From Spirochaetota bacterium (GTDB taxonomy: Bacteria; Spirochaetota; Spirochaetia; DSM-27196; PWMO01): DNA of 9,783 bases. Under the pieces are notes generated by a model. The model was given only the letters and a program-made list of their open reading frames with translations, had not been told where the DNA came from and did no database searches. The position numbers and the translations under genes were made by a program. How positions within the stretch are numbered: the stretch's first letter is position 1; each line of letters starts with the position of its first letter. Of this stretch, positions 5,948-9,783 are shown piece by piece. The stretch lies in the NCBI GenBank assembly GCA_009908925.1, contig JAAAOH010000071.1:1-9783 (forward strand). Reading direction: 5' to 3'.

Positions 5948-8869
5948 TTGGATCGGAGCATGCTTGATTTATCGAGTGCGGAGTTCCTCGAGGGGCTCTA
6001 CTGGAGCTGGCTCGAGGACCCGCAGAGCGTCCCGGAAGAATGGCGTAGCTATTTCGCGTCACTGGGAGAGGAGAGCGGAAACGGCGGCCCGTACCCGGGC
6101 CCGATTCCGCCAACGCACCCGGCCGCCGGCGGGGGAAACGGACACGCCGCGGGCGCGGTTGCGGCGGCCCCGGGCCAGGCGCCCGCCGAGACCGTGCCGC
6201 CCGGCGGGGCGGCGCCCGATCTGGCGGTCTATCGCCAGAGCCGCGTCGAGAGCCTCATCTGGGCGTACCGGGATGTCGGCTACATCTACGCTCACCTCAA
6301 CCCGCTCGAGAACTACACCACCCCCGAGCTCAAATACATGTACATCACCATGGAGGGCAACTACGAGTCGCTCACCCTCGAGTCCTTCGGCCTGTCGGAG
6401 GATGACCTCGACGAAGAGGTGAACACCGGGCGGTACTTCGAGCCGAAACGCGCGCCCCTGCGGCAACTGCTGAGGATGCTTCGCCGGACGTACTGCGGCA
6501 GCCTCGGTGCGGAGATCCTCCATATTCAGAACAAACCCATGCGGCGCTGGCTCATCGAGCACCTCGAGAGTCCCGAGCGGCAACCGAAGTGGGACCGCGA
6601 GCGACGCACCCGGTTCCAGAAGGACCTCATCAAGGCTGAGGAGCTCGAGCGGTTCATCCATTCGAACTTCATCGGACAGAAGCGGTTTTCCCTCGAGGGT
6701 GGCGAGGCGCTGATACCGGCGCTGCGATACATCGTCGAGGCGGCGCCGGAGCATGGTGTACAGGAACTCGTGCTCGGTATGGCGCACCGCGGCCGCCTCA
6801 ACGTGCTCACCAACGTGATGCGCAAGCAGCCGGCAGAGACCTTCAGCCACTTCACCGAAAACTACATGCCCCACACCTACGGCGGCAGCGGTGACGTGAA
6901 GTATCACCTCGGGCACAGCACCGACGTGGACGCCGAGAACGGCCGGACGGTGCACGTGAGCCTGGTCGCCAACCCGAGCCATCTCGAGTCGGTGGACCCG
7001 GTGGTCGAGGGTAAGACCCGCGGCATCCAGCGCCGTCGCGGTGACCGCAACCGCAAGAAGGTCATGCCCATCCTCATTCACGGTGACGCGGCCTTTTCGG
7101 GACAGGGCGTCGTGGCCGAAACGCTCAATCTCTCTCAGCTCAAGGGCTATCGCACGGGCGGCACCGTGCACATCATCCTCAATAATCAGATCGGCTTCAC
7201 CACCGCTTCGCGGGATGCACGCTCGACCTTCTTCGCAACCGACATCGCGAAATCCATGCCCGTTCCCATTCTCCACGCCAACGGGGATGACATCGAGGCG
7301 GTCCTGCATGCCATTGACCTTGCTCTGCGATACCGGCAGAAGTTCGGCTACGACGCGGTGGTGGACATTCTCTGCTACCGGCGCCTCGGACACAACGAGG
7401 CCGACGAGCCCTCGTTTACCCATCCCATCATGTACAGCATCATCAAGAATCATGAGAGCGTGACCACCCGCTACGGGAAACAGGTCGCCGAAAACGGGGT
7501 GATGCCGAAGGAAGATCAGGACGCGTTCCGCGACCAGTACAAGAAAGCGTTGAAGAACGAGCTCGAGAAGGCCAAGCAGGGATACGAGCCCCATCTCGAC
7601 GACGCATTCGAGCGGGGCGAGTGGGCGGACATAAACCGGGAGTACACCTTTGAACCCGCTGACACGAGCGTGGCGAAGGAGCGCCTGAGGAAGATCGGAG
7701 AGGTGCTCACCACGATTCCCGAAGACTTTCACGTGCACCCGAAGCTGAAACGCTTCGTGAAAGACCGCAGCGAGCGGGTCGAGAGCGGACAGGACTTCGA
7801 CTGGGCGCTGGCCGAGTCGATGGCGTTCGGCTCGTTACTTCTGGAGGGGCACCGTGTCCGCCTCAGCGGGGAGGACTCCGGCCGCGGCACCTTCAGCCAG
7901 CGCCACACCGTGTGGTGGGACGCGGAGACGGAGGTACCGACCACCTACGTTCCCCTCCAGCACATCGAGGAGGAGCAGGGTGCGTTCTCCGTCTATGACA
8001 GCCCGCTCTCGGAGTTTGCCGTACTCGGCTTCGACTACGGCTACTCTATCGCGCAGCCGAACTGCCTTGTTCTGTGGGAGGCACAGTTCGGCGACTTCGT
8101 AAACGGCGCACAGGTCATCATAGATCAGTTCATCGCCGCCGGTGAGTCGAAGTGGTTCCGCTCGAGCGGCCTGGTGATGCTGCTGCCTCACGGTTATGCC
8201 GGTCAGGGCCCGGAGCACTCCAGCGCCCACCTCGAACGCTTCCTCCAGCTCTCAGCCGAGGACAATCTTCAGGTGGTGAATCTCACCACGCCGGCGCAGT
8301 ACTTTCACGCGCTGCGCAATCAGATCCATGCACCCTACCGCAAGCCGCTGATCGTCATGAGCCCCAAGAGCCTTCTCAGGCACAAAGCCTGTGTCTCGAC
8401 ACTCGACGACCTCGCCGCCGGAACCTTCCGGCACGTCCTCGACGACACGGGCGGCGGCCCCGGCGGCGGTGCAGCCGGGGCGACCGGCGAGGTGAAACGG
8501 CTCATACTCTGCTCCGGCAAGGTCTACTACGACCTCGACGCACGCAGGCAGGAGCGTGAGCGAACCGATGTTGCGATCGTTCGCATCGAACAGCTCTACC
8601 CCTTCCCCGAACATGATATCCGGGAGATCATATCCCGGTACGACGACGCCGACGAGGTAGTGTGGTGCCAGGAAGAGCCGGAGAACCGCGGGGCGTTCAG
8701 CTTCGTACGCGGGCCAATCGGGGACATTCTCTCCGATACCGGCCGCAGGCTGACATATGCCGGCCGGCCCCGCAGCGCGAGTCCCGCAACGGGCTCCCAT
8801 GCGCAGCACACCGAAGAGCTCAAGCGCCTCCTCGATGAGGCGTTTGCCGAAACCGAGCAGAATGATTAA
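5948..8869 (+). CDS. sucA: 2-oxoglutarate dehydrogenase E1 component
   Basis: This thiamin-diphosphate-dependent decarboxylase of the 2-oxoglutarate dehydrogenase complex, 973 residues from the TTG start, passes the succinyl group to the lipoyl arm of SucB. The N-terminus (FLEGLYWSWLEDPQSVPEEW) is the short helix that tethers E1 to E2. Residues 44-90 are a Pro/Gly/Ala-rich linker. The E1 core follows: GMAHRGRLNVL (278-288), HGDAAFSGQG with Gly379-Asp380 and LNNQIGF (411-417) forming the ThDP/Mg site, RRLGHNEADEP (478-488), GEDSGRGTFSQRH, EAQFGDFVNGAQ, HGYAGQGPEHSSAHLERFL, and the C-terminal YPFPEHDI and WCQEEPENRG. A Gly/Ala-rich insert occupies about residues 834-847. It is longer than E. 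coli SucA (933), mostly because of the linker, and is not fused to an E2 domain as in actinobacterial OdhA/Kgd. The ATG at 5918 overlaps the -10 box and has no SD; TTG 5948 has AAGGGGG 9 nt upstream and is preferred. Confidence 0.96.
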   Translation: MDRSMLDLSSAEFLEGLYWSWLEDPQSVPEEWRSYFASLGEESGNGGPYPGPIPPTHPAAGGGNGHAAGAVAAAPGQAPAETVPPGGAAPDLAVYRQSRVESLIWAYRDVGYIYAHLNPLENYTTPELKYMYITMEGNYESLTLESFGLSEDDLDEEVNTGRYFEPKRAPLRQLLRMLRRTYCGSLGAEILHIQNKPMRRWLIEHLESPERQPKWDRERRTRFQKDLIKAEELERFIHSNFIGQKRFSLEGGEALIPALRYIVEAAPEHGVQELVLGMAHRGRLNVLTNVMRKQPAETFSHFTENYMPHTYGGSGDVKYHLGHSTDVDAENGRTVHVSLVANPSHLESVDPVVEGKTRGIQRRRGDRNRKKVMPILIHGDAAFSGQGVVAETLNLSQLKGYRTGGTVHIILNNQIGFTTASRDARSTFFATDIAKSMPVPILHANGDDIEAVLHAIDLALRYRQKFGYDAVVDILCYRRLGHNEADEPSFTHPIMYSIIKNHESVTTRYGKQVAENGVMPKEDQDAFRDQYKKALKNELEKAKQGYEPHLDDAFERGEWADINREYTFEPADTSVAKERLRKIGEVLTTIPEDFHVHPKLKRFVKDRSERVESGQDFDWALAESMAFGSLLLEGHRVRLSGEDSGRGTFSQRHTVWWDAETEVPTTYVPLQHIEEEQGAFSVYDSPLSEFAVLGFDYGYSIAQPNCLVLWEAQFGDFVNGAQVIIDQFIAAGESKWFRSSGLVMLLPHGYAGQGPEHSSAHLERFLQLSAEDNLQVVNLTTPAQYFHALRNQIHAPYRKPLIVMSPKSLLRHKACVSTLDDLAAGTFRHVLDDTGGGPGGGAAGATGEVKRLILCSGKVYYDLDARRQERERTDVAIVRIEQLYPFPEHDIREIISRYDDADEVVWCQEEPENRGAFSFVRGPIGDILSDTGRRLTYAGRPRSASPATGSHAQHTEELKRLLDEAFAETEQND

Positions 8870-8881
8870 CGAGGACGGATG

Positions 8882-9783
8882 ATGAAGAGTGATGTAGTAG
8901 TCCCGGAGGTAGGCGAGTCGGTCTCAAGCGGTATTCTCGCGAGCTGGCTCAAGGAGAACGGTGAGACGGTCTCCGAGGGTGACGAGCTCTTCGAGCTCGA
9001 AACCGACAAGGCCACGCTGGCCGTTCCGGCACCCGCCGACGGGGTGCTCTCGATTCAGGTTGGCGAAGACACCGAAGTGCAGGTCGGCCAGACCGTCGGC
9101 GTCGTCGATTCAGAGGGCCAGGCGGCGGGCGGCGGCGGCGAGAGCGCCGACACCGCCGGCGCAGCCGACACCGCCGCGGCCGACACCGCCGGCGCGGAAG
9201 CCGCCGGGGGCGCGAGCGAGGACGATCTCGACGGCCTTTCACCGGCCGTACGGCGCATCGTCGCCGAGAACAACCTCGATGTCTCCGCAATCTCCGGCAG
9301 CGGCAAGGGCGGGCGCATCCTGAAGGAGGATGCACTCAAAGCGGTCGAGGAGCAGAAGGCCGGCAGCGGCGGCGCGGCGTCGGCCGCAGGCTCCGCTGCG
9401 GCCGACGCCGGGGCAGCCACTCGCGAGGCGGCACCCGCGAAGCAGGCCACGCCGGCTCCCGAGCGGAAAGCGGCGCCCGCAGTCCCCTCGAACGAGCGCC
9501 AGCGCCGCGTAAAGATGAGCACGCTCAGAAAGCGCATCGCCGAGAACATGGTGGCATCCAAACAGAACGCGGCGCACCTCACCACCTTCAACGAGGTGGA
9601 CATGAGCCCCGTCTCCTCGCTTCGCAAGAGCTATCGCGATGAGTTCGAGCAGAAGTACGGTGTGAAGCTCGGGTTCATGTCGTTCTTCGTGAAGGCCGCG
9701 TGCGCGGCGCTCGCGGAATTCCCCGAGGTAAACGCCTTCGTCGACGGCGAGGAAATCGTCTACAACGATTACTACAACATCGG
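8882..9783 (+). CDS. sucB: 2-oxoglutarate dehydrogenase E2, dihydrolipoyl succinyltransferase (3' end cut by window)
   Basis: The first 300 residues are visible; the gene runs off the right edge. E2 carries the succinyl group on a swinging lipoyl-lysine and transfers it to CoA, and forms the core of the complex. Domains: one lipoyl domain (about 1-77) with lipoyl Lys43 in ETDKATLAV; an Ala/Gly/Asp/Thr-rich linker (78-117); a peripheral-subunit-binding domain (119-152; SPAVRRIVAENNLD ... GKGGRILKEDAL) that docks E1/E3; a second Ala/Pro-rich linker (160-205); and the start of the acyltransferase domain at about 208 (MSTLRKRIAENM). HLTTFNEVDMSP and KLGFMSFFVKAA are diagnostic of succinyltransferase rather than acetyltransferase. 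The catalytic His/Asp lie beyond the window. Two in-frame ATGs (8879 and 8882) are possible; 8882 has the better 6-nt spacing from GAGGA (8871-8875). It follows sucA by 12 bp. Confidence 0.95.
   Translation, partial: MKSDVVVPEVGESVSSGILASWLKENGETVSEGDELFELETDKATLAVPAPADGVLSIQVGEDTEVQVGQTVGVVDSEGQAAGGGGESADTAGAADTAAADTAGAEAAGGASEDDLDGLSPAVRRIVAENNLDVSAISGSGKGGRILKEDALKAVEEQKAGSGGAASAAGSAAADAGAATREAAPAKQATPAPERKAAPAVPSNERQRRVKMSTLRKRIAENMVASKQNAAHLTTFNEVDMSPVSSLRKSYRDEFEQKYGVKLGFMSFFVKAACAALAEFPEVNAFVDGEEIVYNDYYNI
9146..9190 (+). repeat. Three direct 12-bp repeats in the sucB linker
   Basis: GCCGACACCGCC occurs at 9146-9157, 9164-9175 and 9179-9190, in frame, each encoding Ala-Asp-Thr-Ala. Starts are 18 and 15 bp apart. 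They make up the flexible linker between the lipoyl and subunit-binding domains of SucB. The in-frame repetition suggests expansion by slippage or short duplication, which is tolerated because such linkers need only be flexible. Confidence 0.85.

Noticed and set aside
6059..7738. Long open frame (559 codons) on the minus strand opposite sucA
   Set aside because: Same antisense shadow effect. Composition is Val/Leu/His/Glu-rich and unlike a real protein, while the plus strand encodes a full, motif-rich E1.

Overview
The window reads as chromosomal core metabolism from a high-GC, Gram-negative-type bacterium. Third codon positions are strongly G/C-biased. The first gene encodes a lipoprotein with a classical lipobox, and two genes use TTG start codons behind good Shine-Dalgarno (SD) sequences. 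The phylum cannot be fixed from the sequence alone. The SdhA and SdhB sequences resemble, from memory, the Thermus/actinobacterial style of the family more than the proteobacterial one, but that is a family resemblance and not a placement. There is no sign of mobile elements, CRISPR arrays, phage genes or RNA genes.

Left part, minus strand (1-1229). A partial lipoprotein gene runs off the left edge. It has a TATAAT promoter so close to its ATG that the mRNA should be leaderless or nearly so. To its right, transcribed in the same direction, is a complete AIM24-family (TIGR00266-type) gene. The gap between them is 61 bp.

Divergent control region (1230-1357). The AIM24 gene and the TCA operon are transcribed away from each other. 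Both have recognisable sigma-70-like promoters, and their -35 boxes lie almost edge to edge. The operon promoter has an extended -10 (TGCTATATT).

Right part, plus strand (1358-9783). A tightly packed TCA-cycle operon runs in the order sdhA, sdhB, sucC, sucD, sucA, sucB (the last cut by the window end). Together these genes convert 2-oxoglutarate to succinyl-CoA (SucA E1 and SucB E2; the E3 dihydrolipoamide dehydrogenase is not in view). They then make succinate plus a nucleoside triphosphate (SucCD), and oxidise succinate to fumarate (SdhAB). The genes are therefore laid out in reverse order of the pathway. Two points stand out. The SDH membrane-anchor genes (sdhC/sdhD) are absent from their usual place. 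A hairpin over the sucD stop codon, followed by a second extended -10 promoter, splits the operon into sdhAB-sucCD and sucAB parts.

I do not see a previously undescribed system. The enzymes are canonical, and the interesting signals are regulatory or architectural: the leaderless lipoprotein mRNA, the back-to-back promoters, the missing anchors, the internal hairpin and promoter, and the low-complexity linkers in SucA and SucB. The longest non-coding stretch is about 128 bp, so no large gene-free gap exists.
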